37,354 nucleotides of DNA from a virus. A program made the translations under genes and the position numbers. Each line of letters begins with the position of its first letter. Position 1 is the stretch's first letter. The notes below the pieces were generated by a model. The model was given only the letters and a program-made list of their open reading frames with translations. It was not told the DNA's origin and did not search any database. The stretch covers positions 1 to 37,354 of the IMG/VR virus record IMGVR_UViG_3300042564_000114; one strand, 5' to 3'. Positions 37,306 through 37,354 of this stretch are shown here, piece by piece.

Positions 37306-37354
37306 ATGAAAAAAAGACTTGACACAGCGTCAACAATCTGGTCAACTTCAAATC
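37306..37354 (+). CDS. Start of a rightward gene, cut by the window end
   Basis: ATG at 37306 with AGGGG five bases upstream. The visible peptide is MKKRLDTASTIWSTSN and the frame is open to the end. The length and product are unknown. It indicates that a rightward module lies beyond the late genes, matching the rightward genes at the left end of the window. Confidence 0.5.
   Translation, partial: MKKRLDTASTIWSTSN

Noticed and set aside
37319-37333. TTGAC-ACAGC-GTCAA inverted repeat as an operator
   Set aside because: It lies inside the start of the partial rightward gene and has only five-base arms; chance is likely.
1-37354. Integrase, transposase, tRNA genes or an RNA polymerase gene
   Set aside because: No reading frame shows such motifs and I saw no cloverleaf; absence within this window says nothing about the rest of the genome.

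Overview
The window is most of the late (virion and lysis) region of a tailed double-stranded DNA phage, very probably a podovirus infecting a Gram-negative bacterium. The evidence is the order small terminase, large terminase, portal, scaffold, major capsid, short-tail and fibre genes, lysis genes and a giant injected-type protein, together with an Rz/Rz1 spanin pair that only makes sense in a host with an outer membrane. No tape-measure, tail-sheath or long-tail tube gene is visible. No integrase, polymerase, tRNA or CRISPR array is present, so lifestyle and host cannot be fixed from this window. The small-gene style (short overlaps, DGG motifs, Gly-rich fibres) resembles uncultured freshwater phages, but that is an impression.

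Layout: (1) 23-709, three short rightward genes (Cys-rich protein, unknown, HTH protein), the end of a non-structural module. (2) 666-36316, one continuous leftward late block. Read in its own direction from the right, it has packaging (TerS, TerL), portal, small basic and disordered head proteins including a 27-residue microprotein, scaffold and major capsid. A strong rho-independent terminator follows. Next come a GT9-like glycosyltransferase, connector and tail proteins, a fibre module (S74 chaperone fibre, repeat fibre, two Gly-rich adhesins around a tandem 2OG-Fe(II) dioxygenase) and a lysis cassette (small membrane proteins, lipoprotein, holin candidate, Rz with nested Rz1, M15 peptidase). 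Last are a tail hub-like protein, two coiled-coil or Ala/Gly-rich virion proteins, a 3299-residue polyvalent protein and a DUF5872-like protein. (3) 36317-37305, about 1 kb with no convincing gene but with palindromes, direct repeats and a GC-rich island, followed by the start of a rightward gene cut by the window end.

How it works together: the late genes are packed with ATGA, TAATG and TGATG junctions, so translational coupling is pervasive. The terminator behind the capsid gene should make capsid transcript more abundant than tail transcript. The giant protein looks like injected cargo: a Gly/Ala-rich hydrophobic N-terminal part, an HEMVH metallopeptidase-like domain, two ADP-ribosyltransferase-like segments, another polyvalent-type domain and a long C-terminal LPD38-like region, separated by a recurring FSRKR-like motif.

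Most notable points: the FSRKR domain punctuation in the giant protein; the paired dioxygenase domains beside Gly/Pro-rich fibres; a probable AUU-initiated gene; a glycosyltransferase whose N-terminus is a paralogue of a tiny neighbouring gene; and the 27-residue coupled gene. All family names come from reading motifs by eye, with no database search.
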